Below, piece by piece: positions 1 to 8,455 of a stretch of DNA of 64,000 nucleotides. The position numbers were made by a program, and so were the translations under genes. The notes under the pieces were generated by a model that saw only the letters and a program-made list of their open reading frames with translations, ran no database searches and was not told where the DNA came from. The stretch is from Shewanella putrefaciens (lineage in GTDB: Bacteria > Pseudomonadota > Gammaproteobacteria > Enterobacterales > Shewanellaceae), in NCBI RefSeq assembly GCF_016406325.1, contig NZ_CP066370.1, forward strand, positions 3,844,001 to 3,908,000, read 5' to 3'. Position 1 is the first letter of the stretch, and each line of letters begins with the position of its first letter.

Positions 1-28
1 TCACACACACTCATTAGTAGAAAATATT

Positions 29-433
29 ATGACAAAGCGTATTCATGTTGCCGTAGGTATTATTGTTAACAAAGCACAGCAAGTTTTACTCGCAAAACGG
101 CCAGATCATTTACACCAAGGAGGTAAGTGGGAGTTCCCTGGAGGAAAAGTTGAGACGGGTGAAAGCGTTACCCAAGCGTTAATGCGTGAACTAAAAGAAG
201 AAGTCGCTATAGAGGTCATCTCCAGCGAGCCTTTTATGGCGCTTAGCTACGATTACCCGGACAAACAAGTCCTGCTCGATATCCATACTGTTATCCATTT
301 TACGGGGGAAGCCCAAGGCCTAGAGGGCCAGCAAATTGCTTGGGTAGAAAAACACGATTTGATCAATTATGACTTCCCCGATGCGAATAAGCCTATATTG
401 GAAAAATTGTTAGAAAATGCCTTGCCCTGCTAG
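29..433 (+). CDS. mutT: MutT-type Nudix hydrolase (8-oxo-dGTP diphosphatase)
   Basis: The 134-residue protein has the length and fold of MutT, which hydrolyses 8-oxo-dGTP to the monophosphate and so keeps oxidised guanine out of DNA. The Nudix box runs from about G39 to I61 (GGKVETGES, then RELKEEVAI). The usual glycine near its end is alanine at residue 60, while the metal-binding RExxEE glutamates are intact. The N-terminal half has the KWEFPGGK segment typical of MutT. The start is an ATG just inside the window, so its upstream neighbour is not seen. In relatives mutT often follows secA; that is background knowledge, not visible here. Confidence 0.9.
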   Translation: MTKRIHVAVGIIVNKAQQVLLAKRPDHLHQGGKWEFPGGKVETGESVTQALMRELKEEVAIEVISSEPFMALSYDYPDKQVLLDIHTVIHFTGEAQGLEGQQIAWVEKHDLINYDFPDANKPILEKLLENALPC

Positions 434-600
434 GACAAAGCTAAGAGTACAGCACCTAGATTCTCCTCACTGAGTGGAGAATCTAGCAAGCAGTGTATGC
501 CACTTCTCCACTAAGCCATCATCCTCACCTAAACTGTCAACCTCGCACTTAAACTATCATCCTCATACTTAAAAACTGTCAACCTCGCACTAAAAAAACT

Positions 601-694
601 GTCATCCCCGCGCAGGCGGGGATCCAGCTTTTAGTTCTCTAGTATTTTAAAACGAAAAGAAATGACTATGGATTCCCGCCTTCGCGGGAATGAC
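601..694. repeat. REPIN-like pair of inverted REP hairpins
   Basis: The left arm 601-625 and right arm 670-694 are inverted copies with three differences. Each arm contains an internal GC stem (CCCCGC/GCGGGG on the left, TTCCCGC/GCGGGAA on the right) with a 4-nt loop. Such elements are mobilised in other bacteria by RAYT transposases. No RAYT gene lies in the window. Confidence 0.65.
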
Positions 695-782
695 AAGCAT
701 GAACACCTAGCAGAAGCGTACGACTGCCGAGTCTATTTTGTTCCATACACAATATGACCTTTTCATAGGCTATGCTGATCAG

Positions 783-846
783 ATGCAGGGGTGAATAGCG
801 CAGGAGCAGTTATCAAGCGATGTTCTCACAGCGAAGCTGTCCTAGC
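783..846 (+). repeat. Dispersed ~65-bp repeat, copy 1
   Basis: This copy shares an identical 15-mer (GCAGGAGCAGTTATC, 800-814) and similar flanks (ATGCAG, CAGCGAAGC, TCCTAG/TTCTAG) with the stretch at 1710-1774. Both copies have the same orientation and bracket the thioredoxin-like gene. Confidence 0.55.
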
Positions 847-981
847 AGCCTAGTGATCTTCTTTACATTAGCGATACGTGATCTGGCTTGCAGCAAATTA
901 ACAATTGCCTTTTAGAAAATCGAGATTGATGCTTGAATGCTGAGTCACCATTTCTTTTTTCTTCGATTTCGAGGGCATATC

Positions 982-1518
982 ATGCACAATAATGTTAAAG
1001 CATTACTCGCCACTACAGCCTTATTTTTTAGCTGTCAGGTATTAGCCAATAGTGGCTGTGGATTTGAAGAACAACAACAGGGCTTAATTGCAACCTGCAG
1101 TGAGGAGAAACAAGAAGTGATTTTAACTGGTATTGTTGAAGCGCAACATTTAGTGAATGATCTCAATGAGTTTACTGAGGGCTATAAAAGCTATCAAGTT
1201 GATACAGCGGCAATCGCCCCACTCAAAAACATCAAAGAACCGACAGAAATCATCGTGATCATCGGTACTTGGTGCCCAGATTGTCACCGTGAAACACCAC
1301 GTTTTATTCGCATAATGGAAGAAGTCGCGAACCCCAATATTAAAGTGACCTATATTGGCGTGGATCGCACTAAGAAAGATCCCGAAGGTTTAGCCGCTAA
1401 ATACGAATTTACTCGTATTCCAACATTTATTATTCAGCAACAAGGCAAGGAAATTGGCCGCATTATTGAGCGCCCAACAACTTCGCTTGAAAAAGATTTG
1501 GCAGAAATATTGAAATAG
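982..1518 (+). CDS. Periplasmic thioredoxin-like protein with CPDC motif
   Basis: This 178-residue protein has an N-terminal signal peptide (basic start, hydrophobic stretch LLATTALFFS, likely cleavage after LAN near residue 23) and a thioredoxin fold with the active-site motif WCPDC, cysteines 98 and 101. A cis-proline loop follows (RIPTF). It is predicted to act in the periplasm as a disulfide reductase or oxidase; the partner is unknown. The ATG at 982 is preferred over an upstream in-frame start at 937 because GAGGG lies 7 bases before it and the signal peptide then begins properly. The stop codon lies inside a 13-bp tandem repeat. It stands alone between repeat-rich spacers. Confidence 0.75.
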   Translation: MHNNVKALLATTALFFSCQVLANSGCGFEEQQQGLIATCSEEKQEVILTGIVEAQHLVNDLNEFTEGYKSYQVDTAAIAPLKNIKEPTEIIVIIGTWCPDCHRETPRFIRIMEEVANPNIKVTYIGVDRTKKDPEGLAAKYEFTRIPTFIIQQQGKEIGRIIERPTTSLEKDLAEILK

Positions 1519-1557
1519 CACTTTGAGATAGCTCTTTGAAATAACTCTTTGAGATAG
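1507..1557 (+). repeat. 13-bp tandem repeat spanning a stop codon
   Basis: Three 13-bp units (CACTTTGAGATAG, CTCTTTGAAATAA, CTCTTTGAGATAG at 1519-1557) follow a partial unit (ATATTGAAATAG) that supplies the last codons and stop of the thioredoxin-like gene. This looks like slippage or a duplication of the gene's end. Confidence 0.6.
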
Positions 1558-1623
1558 ATTTTAGAACTAGATCCTAGAAAAAGTAGACTGGGTTTAGCCC
1601 CGCGAGGACACGGCAAAAAGTGC

Positions 1624-1653
1624 AGGTTCTAGGTTCTAGGTTCTAGGTTCTAG
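1624..1653. repeat. 7-bp tandem repeat (AGGTTCT)x4
   Basis: Four perfect head-to-tail copies of AGGTTCT plus two further bases. They lie in the spacer between the convergent thioredoxin-like gene and the GppA-like gene. Confidence 0.8.
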
Positions 1654-1663
1654 TAGGATAATA

Positions 1664-1774
1664 GCAACATCCTCGCACTTGAACAGTCATCCTCGCGAAC
1701 GACTGCATGGATGCAGAAGGTAGAATAACGCAGGAGCAGTTATCGATGCGAGGCTCTAGCAGCGAAGCGTTCTA
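1664..1774 (+). repeat. Second block of dispersed repeats
   Basis: Positions 1664-1700 hold two more of the CATCCTCGC-type units seen at 511-600. Positions 1710-1774 hold the second copy of the ~65-bp element at 783-846, including the identical 15-mer at 1730-1744. The block ends just before the GppA-like stop codon. Confidence 0.55.
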
Positions 1775-1785
1775 GGCCCTGAGTA

Positions 1786-2712
1786 CTAAATTGCTTCTTC
1801 AAGGACCCGCTGCGCTAACATTATTAATACACCCTCACGTAATGCGCCACCCGATAGGCTTAGATGCTCAATACCCAATAGCTCAAATAGTGCTAATAGG
1901 ATCGCAACACCCGCGGCAAAGGTCGGAGCACGTTCGCTACTTAAACCATGGATCCCCAAAAGCTGCCTATCCTCTTGAACGAGAATTTCAGCCTTTAGCT
2001 GATTAAGCACTTCAAGGGTGATGGTTTCAGATTGCTCTCGATGTAATAGTACTTCAACCACAGATTGCACCGCGCCAGAGGCTCCCACTACACAATGCCA
2101 ACCTAAGTCACGCAGTGTCTTCCTATGCTCAGCCAGAGTGACTAAAACCTGCTGTTTCGCATCATCAAAATCTAACTGTTGAAAAGGCATATTACTGAAA
2201 AATTGGCGATTATAAGTCACGCTTCCCATAGGCAAGCTGGTTTTAAACAACACTTGATGACCATCACCAATAATAAACTCAGTACTGGCACCGCCAATAT
2301 CGATCACTAAACGCCGCCCTTGCCCACAGGTGGTAGCCACCATACCTTGGTAGATAAGCTCGGCTTCGCGCATCCCAGAGATAATCTCAATGGAATGCCC
2401 AAGTAGAGGCAATGCACGCTCATTAAACTCATCGGCATTACTGATACTACGAAGAGTGGCGGTGGCGATGACTGCGACATGATCTTGATGAATTTTATGC
2501 TGTGTCAGCATCTGCGCAAACATGGCAAGACAATCGAGACCACGTTGCATAACCTCTGGATTTAACTTGCCATCCTCACCAATACCTTCAGCTAATCTTA
2601 CCTTACGCTTATATTTTGCAATAATATGTGGCTGACCGCCTTTTGTCTTGGCGATCAGCATATTAAAGCTATTAGAGCCTAACGTAATTGCGGCATAAGC
2701 GGGTGTTGGCAT
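1786..2712 (-). CDS. gppA: Ppx/GppA family phosphatase, short form
   Basis: The 308-residue protein covers only the ASKHA ATPase-like half of the Ppx/GppA family, which hydrolyses pppGpp to ppGpp or cleaves polyphosphate. Visible family features are the N-terminal phosphate loop (ITLGSNSFNMLIA), the conserved DIGGASTEF segment near residue 140, and the C-terminal SGGALREG motif. E. coli GppA has close to 500 residues, so the C-terminal HD-like domain is missing. Single-domain members exist, so this need not be a damaged gene. The ATG directly abuts the rhlB stop codon, so both are probably co-transcribed and perhaps translationally coupled. gppA next to rhlB is also the enterobacterial arrangement, which supports the name. 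Confidence 0.8.
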   Translation of the reverse strand: MPTPAYAAITLGSNSFNMLIAKTKGGQPHIIAKYKRKVRLAEGIGEDGKLNPEVMQRGLDCLAMFAQMLTQHKIHQDHVAVIATATLRSISNADEFNERALPLLGHSIEIISGMREAELIYQGMVATTCGQGRRLVIDIGGASTEFIIGDGHQVLFKTSLPMGSVTYNRQFFSNMPFQQLDFDDAKQQVLVTLAEHRKTLRDLGWHCVVGASGAVQSVVEVLLHREQSETITLEVLNQLKAEILVQEDRQLLGIHGLSSERAPTFAAGVAILLALFELLGIEHLSLSGGALREGVLIMLAQRVLEEAI

Positions 2713-4032
2713 TTACGAGTGTCTACGTGTCCTGTCATGGCGAGGTGGACGTCCACCACTACGATGGGCGCCCTGTGGACGACCAGCTCCTGCACGCTCG
2801 CGTAGGTTACGCGTACCCGCAGGATGTTTACGCGGGATCTTAACTGGCGCAGGAATATCCTCTAACAATGCCGAGCTATCATAATTACTCACAGGGATGG
2901 AGTGATTGATATAACTTTCGATTGCCGGCAAGTTCAGCGCATATTCTTCACAGGCAAAGCTGATGGAAACCCCTTTATTACCCGCGCGTCCTGTTCGACC
3001 AATTCGGTGTACATAGTCTTCACAATCGTCAGGTAAGTCATAGTTGTAAACATGGGATACATCAGAAATATGTAAGCCACGCGCAGCAACGTCTGTCGCG
3101 ACTAGGATATCCAATTGGCCACTAGTAAATTGCTCCAGAATGCGAATACGCTTTTTCTGAGGAACATCACCTGTTAACAATCCAACGCGATGACCATCTC
3201 CTTCGAGCCAAGACCATAAATTTTCGCAGCTATGCTTAGTGTTTGAAAATACAATGGCTTTTTCAGGCCAATCTTCTTCAATTAAGGTCAGCAACAAGCG
3301 CATTTTATCTTCTTGGGAAGGATAAAAAACTTCTTCTTTAATGTTCTTAGAGGTTTTTTCGTCGGGCGCAATATCCACTTTGACCGGATCATTCATATGA
3401 TCATAGGCCAGTTCTTGCACCTTCATCGAGAGGGTTGCCGAGAACAGCATATTGAGCCGTTGATTGGCATCAGGCATACGCCTAAATAGGAAACGGATAT
3501 CCTTGATAAAGCCCAAATCGAACATGCGATCCGCTTCATCTAATACGACAGCTTGAATAGCCGTTAAGCTGATAATGCCCTGACGCACATAATCGATGAT
3601 GCGCCCAGTAGTACCAATCAAGATATCAACACCTTGATCTAATACTTTGCGTTGTACATCATAGCTTTCACCACCGTAAACAATTCCCACTTTTAAGCGG
3701 GTATGTTTAGCCAATAAAATCGCATCTTTAGCAATTTGAATAGCCAATTCACGGGTGGGTGCCATGATAATGGCACGGGGTTGATTTATCTGACGGCCTT
3801 CTGGTATTGGCGTCGATAATAAATGATTAAATGTAGCAACCAAAAAAGCCATCGTCTTGCCAGTGCCCGTTTGAGCCTGACCAGCGATATCTTTTGATTG
3901 AAGTAATACGGGTAATGATAACGCCTGAATCGGCGTACAAAATTCAAAACCGTTCTCTGCAAGAGCCTGTTTTACCTCTGGATGTAGAGGAAGGTCGGCA
4001 AATTTTTGGGTAGATAAATGTGTTTCGCTCAT
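2713..4032 (-). CDS. rhlB: ATP-dependent RNA helicase RhlB
   Basis: This DEAD-box helicase unwinds structured RNA and in E. coli is part of the RNase E degradosome. Motifs in order are the Q motif (FCTPIQ), Walker A (AQTGTGKT), PTRELA, the DEAD box (LDEADRM), SAT, and the C-terminal [10 protein letters not shown]. The C-terminus is a basic, Arg- and Gly-rich tail that probably binds RNA. The start is placed at the ATG giving [11 protein letters not shown], which matches the family N-terminus; a longer frame begins 57 bases upstream. It is divergent from trxA, and its stop meets the GppA-like start. The length of 439 residues is normal. Confidence 0.95.
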   Translation of the reverse strand: MSETHLSTQKFADLPLHPEVKQALAENGFEFCTPIQALSLPVLLQSKDIAGQAQTGTGKTMAFLVATFNHLLSTPIPEGRQINQPRAIIMAPTRELAIQIAKDAILLAKHTRLKVGIVYGGESYDVQRKVLDQGVDILIGTTGRIIDYVRQGIISLTAIQAVVLDEADRMFDLGFIKDIRFLFRRMPDANQRLNMLFSATLSMKVQELAYDHMNDPVKVDIAPDEKTSKNIKEEVFYPSQEDKMRLLLTLIEEDWPEKAIVFSNTKHSCENLWSWLEGDGHRVGLLTGDVPQKKRIRILEQFTSGQLDILVATDVAARGLHISDVSHVYNYDLPDDCEDYVHRIGRTGRAGNKGVSISFACEEYALNLPAIESYINHSIPVSNYDSSALLEDIPAPVKIPRKHPAGTRNLRERAGAGRPQGAHRSGGRPPRHDRTRRHS

Positions 4033-4184
4033 AGCGCAAGCATACCATTTGGGGTTGCAATAAGATACTCGATCGTTTGAAATAGCCACATTGTAAAAAG
4101 GTAACTTGAAAAGCTATTTTTCACCCCCAATATACATGGTAAGCCATTAACAAACCAGCAATGGCAACCAAACTGGAGAACATC

Positions 4185-4511
4185 ATGAGCGATAAAATTA
4201 TATACCTGAGTGACGACGGCTTCGAAAACGACGTATTAAAGTCTGATTTACCGGTGTTGGTAGACTTCTGGGCTGAGTGGTGTGGTCCTTGTAAAATGAT
4301 CGCTCCAATCCTCGATGACGTTGCTGAAGAGTACGCAGGCCGTGTCACTATCGCTAAATTAAACGTTGACCAAAACAATGTTTCTCCGGCGAAATATGGC
4401 GTTCGTGGCATTCCAACATTATTATTATTCAAAAATGGTGAATTAGCGGCCACTAAAGTTGGTGCACTTTCAAAAACGCAATTAAAAGAGTTTATCGACG
4501 CACAAATCTAA
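4185..4511 (+). CDS. trxA: Thioredoxin 1
   Basis: This 108-residue cytoplasmic thioredoxin has the canonical active site W32-C33-G34-P35-C36, Asp27 in the buried position and the cis-proline in GIPT. It reduces protein disulfides and serves ribonucleotide reductase and peroxiredoxins with thioredoxin reductase as electron donor. The ATG at 4185 is chosen over an in-frame ATG 24 bases upstream because GGAG sits just before it and the protein then has family length. It is divergent from rhlB and precedes rho, an order shared with E. coli. Confidence 0.97.
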   Translation: MSDKIIYLSDDGFENDVLKSDLPVLVDFWAEWCGPCKMIAPILDDVAEEYAGRVTIAKLNVDQNNVSPAKYGVRGIPTLLLFKNGELAATKVGALSKTQLKEFIDAQI

Positions 4512-4534
4512 TTTGCAGTCGTCTTGAGTGACCT

Positions 4535-4564
4535 CCGGCACAAGCTATAAATTAATTGTGCCGG
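4535..4564 (+). terminator. Hairpin after trxA
   Basis: Perfect 9-bp stem CCGGCACAA / TTGTGCCGG with a 12-base loop, 23 bases after the trxA stop. Only a short run of T follows, so it could be a weak terminator or an attenuator in the rho leader. Confidence 0.55.
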
Positions 4565-4723
4565 AATTTCCCTAAATTTCTGGACGCCCCGCTTTGTTAG
4601 TGCTACTTTAATAACCAGATTCTTTCTAACTAAACCACTTCTCGCTCGTCAATCACTATCCTGAATCACAAACTTTACTGATTGATCGCGGTAAGCTTTG
4701 TCGCGTAACACAAGACCCCCAAA

Positions 4724-5989
4724 ATGAACTTAACTGAATTAAAAGACACGCCGATTTCTGACCTAGTCTCGCTAGCCGAAAATATGAAACTCGAAAATAT
4801 GGCCCGCGCTCGCAAGCAGGACATTATTTTCTCAATCCTTAAAGCCCACGCCAAAAGTGGAGAAGACATTTTCGGCGGTGGGGTATTAGAAATACTCCAA
4901 GACGGTTTCGGCTTCTTACGCAGCTCAGACGGATCTTATTTGGCTGGTCCAGACGATATTTACGTCTCACCAAGTCAAATTCGCCGCTTCAATATGCGAA
5001 CGGGTGACACCATTTTTGGTAAGATTCGTCCACCAAAAGAAGGTGAACGATATTTCGCTCTACTGAAAGTCAATGAAGTTAACTTCGATAAACCAGAAAA
5101 CTCTCGCAATAAAATCCTATTTGAAAACTTAACCCCACTCCACGCCGAAGAACGTATGCGTATGGAGCGTGGAAATGGCTCAACTGAAGATATCACTGCG
5201 CGTATTCTGGATTTATGCTCACCGATTGGTAAAGGTCAACGTGGTTTGATCGTTGCACCACCAAAAGCCGGTAAAACGCTATTACTTCAAGGTATTGCTC
5301 AAAGCATCAGCTACAACAACCCAGAAGTGGTGTTGATGGTATTACTGATCGACGAACGCCCAGAAGAAGTAACAGAGATGCAGCGCCTCGTTAAGGGCGA
5401 AGTTATCGCATCAACCTTCGATGAGCCAGCCAGCCGCCACGTTCAAGTTGCCGAAATGGTGATTGAAAAAGCAAAACGCTTGGTTGAGCACAAGAAAGAC
5501 GTCGTTATCTTACTCGACTCAATCACCCGTTTAGCCCGTGCTTATAACACTGTTATCCCGTCATCGGGCAAAGTGTTAACTGGTGGTGTGGATGCTAACG
5601 CCCTACACCGTCCAAAACGCTTCTTCGGGGCGGCACGTAACATCGAACACGGCGGCAGCTTGACCATTATCGCCACAGCCTTGGTAGATACGGGTTCTAA
5701 GATGGACGAAGTGATCTACGAAGAATTTAAAGGTACAGGTAACCAAGAGCTACATTTGTCACGTAAAGCGGCAGAAAAGCGCGTGTTCCCAGCCATTGAC
5801 TTCAACCGCAGCGGTACGCGTCGTGAAGAAAAACTCACGACTCAAGAAGAGCTGCAAAAAATGTGGATCCTGCGTAAAATCCTCAATCCTATGGATGAGG
5901 TTAGCGCAATGGAATTCTTAATCGATAAATTGGCGATGACCAAGACTAACGAAGAGTTCTTTACCGCCATGAAACGCACTAAGTCTTAA
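4724..5989 (+). CDS. rho: Transcription termination factor Rho
   Basis: This hexameric RNA-dependent ATPase terminates untranslated transcripts. The 421-residue length matches the E. coli protein. Domains in order: N-terminal helical domain (about 1-45), a cold-shock-like primary RNA-binding domain (about 50-125, with GFGFLR), and the RecA-type ATPase with Walker A (PPKAGKT), Walker B ([10 protein letters not shown]), the Q loop ([13 protein letters not shown]) and the R loop. All key segments are intact. The 212-base leader after trxA holds a hairpin at its start and may carry the autoregulatory attenuation known for rho in E. coli; the sequence alone does not prove this. A strong hairpin terminator follows. 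Confidence 0.98.
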   Translation: MNLTELKDTPISDLVSLAENMKLENMARARKQDIIFSILKAHAKSGEDIFGGGVLEILQDGFGFLRSSDGSYLAGPDDIYVSPSQIRRFNMRTGDTIFGKIRPPKEGERYFALLKVNEVNFDKPENSRNKILFENLTPLHAEERMRMERGNGSTEDITARILDLCSPIGKGQRGLIVAPPKAGKTLLLQGIAQSISYNNPEVVLMVLLIDERPEEVTEMQRLVKGEVIASTFDEPASRHVQVAEMVIEKAKRLVEHKKDVVILLDSITRLARAYNTVIPSSGKVLTGGVDANALHRPKRFFGAARNIEHGGSLTIIATALVDTGSKMDEVIYEEFKGTGNQELHLSRKAAEKRVFPAIDFNRSGTRREEKLTTQEELQKMWILRKILNPMDEVSAMEFLIDKLAMTKTNEEFFTAMKRTKS

Positions 5990-6008
5990 ATCTCAGTGAG
6001 TCTCTAAG

Positions 6009-6036
6009 CTAAAAGCCGCATTATGCGGCTTTTTTG
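6009..6036. terminator. Rho-independent terminator, bidirectional
   Basis: Stem AAAAGCCGCA / TGCGGCTTTT with a short loop and a run of T, 20 bases after the rho stop. The LysR gene ends just beyond it on the other strand, so it can serve both. Confidence 0.9.
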
Positions 6037-6040
6037 TTAT

Positions 6041-6967
6041 CTAAGATTTTTTCACTGCTAATATTTTACTCAAGTTTTTACTTAGAGCCTGTGTTCGCTG
6101 CCGGAGCATTTCCCGCAGTAAGAGCACGACGGGCGTGACATGTTCACGTCCTGGGCACACTAAGTACAAATCGACGGGCTCCCCCTGATACTCAGGCAAC
6201 AAACGTACTAATCGCCCTGAGATTAAGTCATCGGCCAGATCTAGACTCGACTTAAATACCAACCCTTTGCCAGCAACAGCCCAACGGCGGGCAATCTCGG
6301 CATCATTAGCACTACGATTGCCCGTGACACGCACTTTGAATTCTTGACCATCACGCCTAAATAGCCATTGATCGTGGGTGCGCTCATCTAACTTATAAAA
6401 CAAGCAATTATGCTCAACTAATTGCTCTAATGAATCAAGCACACCAAACTTGGCGAGATATTCAGGTGAGGCACACAAAACACGATCAACACTACAGATA
6501 GGAAAAGCCACTTGGTTAGAATCCTGCGGTTTTCCATAGCGCACGGCGACATCAATTTTATCGTGGTAAAAACTGCTGATATTGTCGCCAAGGTGCAAGC
6601 GCACTAGCAGTTGAGGGAAATCGAGCAAAAACTCGTCGAGCCAAGGCACAAACAGATTACGGCCAAAGTCTGAAGAAACCGAAAGGCTTAAGGTGCCGGA
6701 TATTTTACCTTTATCACTGGCGATAGCCTGTTCGCCAAGTGCTAAATCGCTTAGCGCACGTCGGCAATGAATAAGATAACGTTCACCTTGCACAGTCAAA
6801 CGTAAGCTGCGTGTAGTGCGGATAAATAAACTAGTATCAAGCTGTTTCTCAAGCCGTTTTATTGCAGCACTGGCAGAAGCTGCCGAGATATCCATCTCGG
6901 CTGCTGCGGCAGATATATTGCCGCAATCAGCGACTCGAACGAACAAAGCTAAATCATTAATTAGCAT
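6041..6967 (-). CDS. LysR family transcriptional regulator
   Basis: The N-terminal winged helix-turn-helix (about residues 5-60, with FVRVADCGNISAAA and KRLEKQL) is followed by a periplasmic-binding-like effector domain (about 88-295). The protein belongs to the CrgA/AaeR-like branch that often controls a divergent quinone or alcohol oxidoreductase. It is divergently oriented from an MDR oxidoreductase with a 134-base shared spacer, so regulation of that gene is likely but inferred. The ATG at 6967 (MLINDL) is preferred to a TTG nine bases upstream; an AAGGA lies 12 bases before it. Effector unknown. Confidence 0.88.
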   Translation of the reverse strand: MLINDLALFVRVADCGNISAAAAEMDISAASASAAIKRLEKQLDTSLFIRTTRSLRLTVQGERYLIHCRRALSDLALGEQAIASDKGKISGTLSLSVSSDFGRNLFVPWLDEFLLDFPQLLVRLHLGDNISSFYHDKIDVAVRYGKPQDSNQVAFPICSVDRVLCASPEYLAKFGVLDSLEQLVEHNCLFYKLDERTHDQWLFRRDGQEFKVRVTGNRSANDAEIARRWAVAGKGLVFKSSLDLADDLISGRLVRLLPEYQGEPVDLYLVCPGREHVTPVVLLLREMLRQRTQALSKNLSKILAVKKS

Positions 6968-7050
6968 GATTATCAAAAATCCTTTGAAAAAATTACAAAC
7001 TTTATCCTGTTTATCTCTTGGCTAATCTTCCACACAATGGCTACACGATA

Positions 7051-7092
7051 CAAGTACACGCAAACAAGTAAACTCCAGCAAGTACACCCAGA
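7051..7092 (+). promoter_or_regulatory. Three direct repeats with 14-bp period
   Basis: CAAGTACAC (7051), CAAGTAAAC (7065) and CAAGTACAC (7079) are spaced exactly 14 bp apart between the divergent LysR and oxidoreductase genes. The last repeat lies just before the GAGGA ribosome binding site. They may be an operator for the LysR protein or another factor. Confidence 0.45.
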
Positions 7093-7101
7093 GGAATAAA
7101 C

Positions 7102-8124
7102 ATGAAAGCCATTGGTTACCAGACAGCAGGTGCAATAACAGCGCCCAATGCATTAGAAAACATCACGCTAGCCGAGCCAACTGCGACAGGTTTTGACCTT
7201 TTAGTGGAAATCAAAGCCATTTCTGTCAATCCGGTTGATACAAAAATCCGTGCATCTAGCTCAGCACCTGCAGGTGAATACAAAATTATCGGCTGGGATG
7301 CGGTCGGTGTCGTCAAAGCCGTTGGTGAGAAAGTCAGTCTTTTCAACGTTGGCGATGAAGTGTGGTATGCGGGCGATATCAGTCGCAGTGGGAGTTATGC
7401 AGAATATCAATTGGTTGATGAGCGGATTGTCGGCCATAAGCCTAAAAGTTTAACCTATACCCAAGCCGCGGCATTACCTTTAACGGGGATTACGGCATGG
7501 GAGATTTTATTCGACCGTTTAGCTTTACCCCAAGATGGTTCGGCAACTGACGCCCGTATTTTAATTATCGGTGCGGCCGGCGGTGTGGGTTCAATCATCA
7601 CTCAGCTTGCAGTAAAACTCACAGGTGCAGAAGTGATAGGCACTGCATCTCGTCCAGAATCCGCCGCTTGGGTGCACAAACTTGGTGCCGATGCAGTTAT
7701 CGACCACACCAAGCCACTTTCACAGGAACTTGCCAATATTGGCATTACTGATGTGACCCATGTGATTAGCTTAACCCAAACCGATCAGCATTTTGATGAA
7801 ATAGTACAAGTGCTTAAGCCGCAAGGAAAACTGGCGCTCATTGATGATCCTAAAGGCCCATTAGATGTGATGAAACTTAAGCGTAAAAGCTTATCCTTAC
7901 ACTGGGAGCTGATGTTTACCCGCAGCCTTTATCAGACCGAGGATATGATTGCGCAACACCACTTACTCAACCGCTTAAGCGCGCTTATTGATACGGGTGA
8001 ATTGCAGAGTACATTCGGGGAGCACTACGGCACCATTAATGCCCAAAACTTAATCAAGGCTCACGCTCAGATAGAGTCTGGCAAAGCTATCGGTAAAATT
8101 GTTTTAGAAGGTTTTAACCAATGA
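7102..8124 (+). CDS. Zinc-independent MDR-type alcohol dehydrogenase/quinone oxidoreductase
   Basis: The 340-residue protein belongs to the medium-chain dehydrogenase/reductase superfamily. It has the GroES-like N-terminal half (about 1-130) and a Rossmann half with a nucleotide-binding loop IIGAAGGVGS near residue 157. The structural-zinc cysteine cluster of classical alcohol dehydrogenases is not seen, so it is more likely an NADPH-dependent enone or quinone reductase despite the family label of zinc-type dehydrogenase. GAGGA precedes the ATG by 6 bases. Its last codons overlap the next gene by 4 bases (ATGA), so the two are coupled. The divergent LysR gene is the probable regulator. Substrate unknown. 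Confidence 0.85.
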   Translation: MKAIGYQTAGAITAPNALENITLAEPTATGFDLLVEIKAISVNPVDTKIRASSSAPAGEYKIIGWDAVGVVKAVGEKVSLFNVGDEVWYAGDISRSGSYAEYQLVDERIVGHKPKSLTYTQAAALPLTGITAWEILFDRLALPQDGSATDARILIIGAAGGVGSIITQLAVKLTGAEVIGTASRPESAAWVHKLGADAVIDHTKPLSQELANIGITDVTHVISLTQTDQHFDEIVQVLKPQGKLALIDDPKGPLDVMKLKRKSLSLHWELMFTRSLYQTEDMIAQHHLLNRLSALIDTGELQSTFGEHYGTINAQNLIKAHAQIESGKAIGKIVLEGFNQ

Positions 8125-8405
8125 AAATAACAGTATTTGCCCAAATCATAGCGAATCAAGGCCAAAGCGATACGCTATTTAAGATACTCAAACAACTCGT
8201 GACAGACACTCATACCGAGGCTGGCTGCATCGAATACAAACTGCATCACTCATTAGATGATGAAAATATCTTCTGGATATACGAAATTTGGCAATCCCAA
8301 GCCGCACTGGATGAGCATATGGTGAGCACGCACTTTCAAGCATTCGTCGCTCAAACCGCAGACATCATCAATCGAGCTGACATTCACAAAAGCTACGCCT
8401 GCTAA
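8121..8405 (+). CDS. Antibiotic biosynthesis monooxygenase (ABM) domain protein
   Basis: This 94-residue single ABM (dimeric alpha/beta barrel) protein has the family features TEAGCIEYKLH and EIWQSQAALDEHMVSTHF. E. coli YgiN, a small quinol monooxygenase, has this architecture. It is translationally coupled to the oxidoreductase gene by ATGA, so the pair may handle quinones or reactive carbonyl compounds together. That role is inferred from context. A bidirectional terminator follows. Confidence 0.85.
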   Translation: MKITVFAQIIANQGQSDTLFKILKQLVTDTHTEAGCIEYKLHHSLDDENIFWIYEIWQSQAALDEHMVSTHFQAFVAQTADIINRADIHKSYAC

Positions 8406-8408
8406 TCA

Positions 8409-8442
8409 ACAAAAAAGCGCCAAACACGTTGGCGCTTTTCAT
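8409..8442. terminator. Bidirectional terminator
   Basis: Stem AAAAAGCGCCAA / TTGGCGCTTTT around a 4-6 base loop between the convergent ABM gene and frdB. A-run and T-run flank it on both sides, so it works for either strand. Confidence 0.9.
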
Positions 8443-8455
8443 CATTTATCACTTA

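Larger units (their letters stand above)
434..981. repeat. Repeat-rich intergenic region with REPIN-like inverted pair
   Basis: No gene is seen in this 548-bp spacer. Positions 511-600 hold about five degenerate 20-bp units of the form AAACTGTCAACCTCGCACTT. They lead into a 25-bp element at 601-625 (GTCATCCCCGCG...GGGGATCC) whose inverted partner lies at 670-694 (GGATTCCCGCC...GGGAATGAC). The two arms match at 22 of 25 positions, and each arm is itself a short GC-rich hairpin. Two inverted REP-type hairpins about 45 bp apart is the layout of a REPIN. Positions 783-846 hold an element repeated at 1710-1774. Confidence 0.7.

Noticed and set aside
601..694. CRISPR-like repeat array
   Set aside because: The repeats are inverted hairpins or degenerate 20-mers without regular unique spacers; no cas gene is present.
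1434..1616. ORF opposite the end of the thioredoxin-like gene
   Set aside because: Shadow of the coding strand and the tandem repeats.
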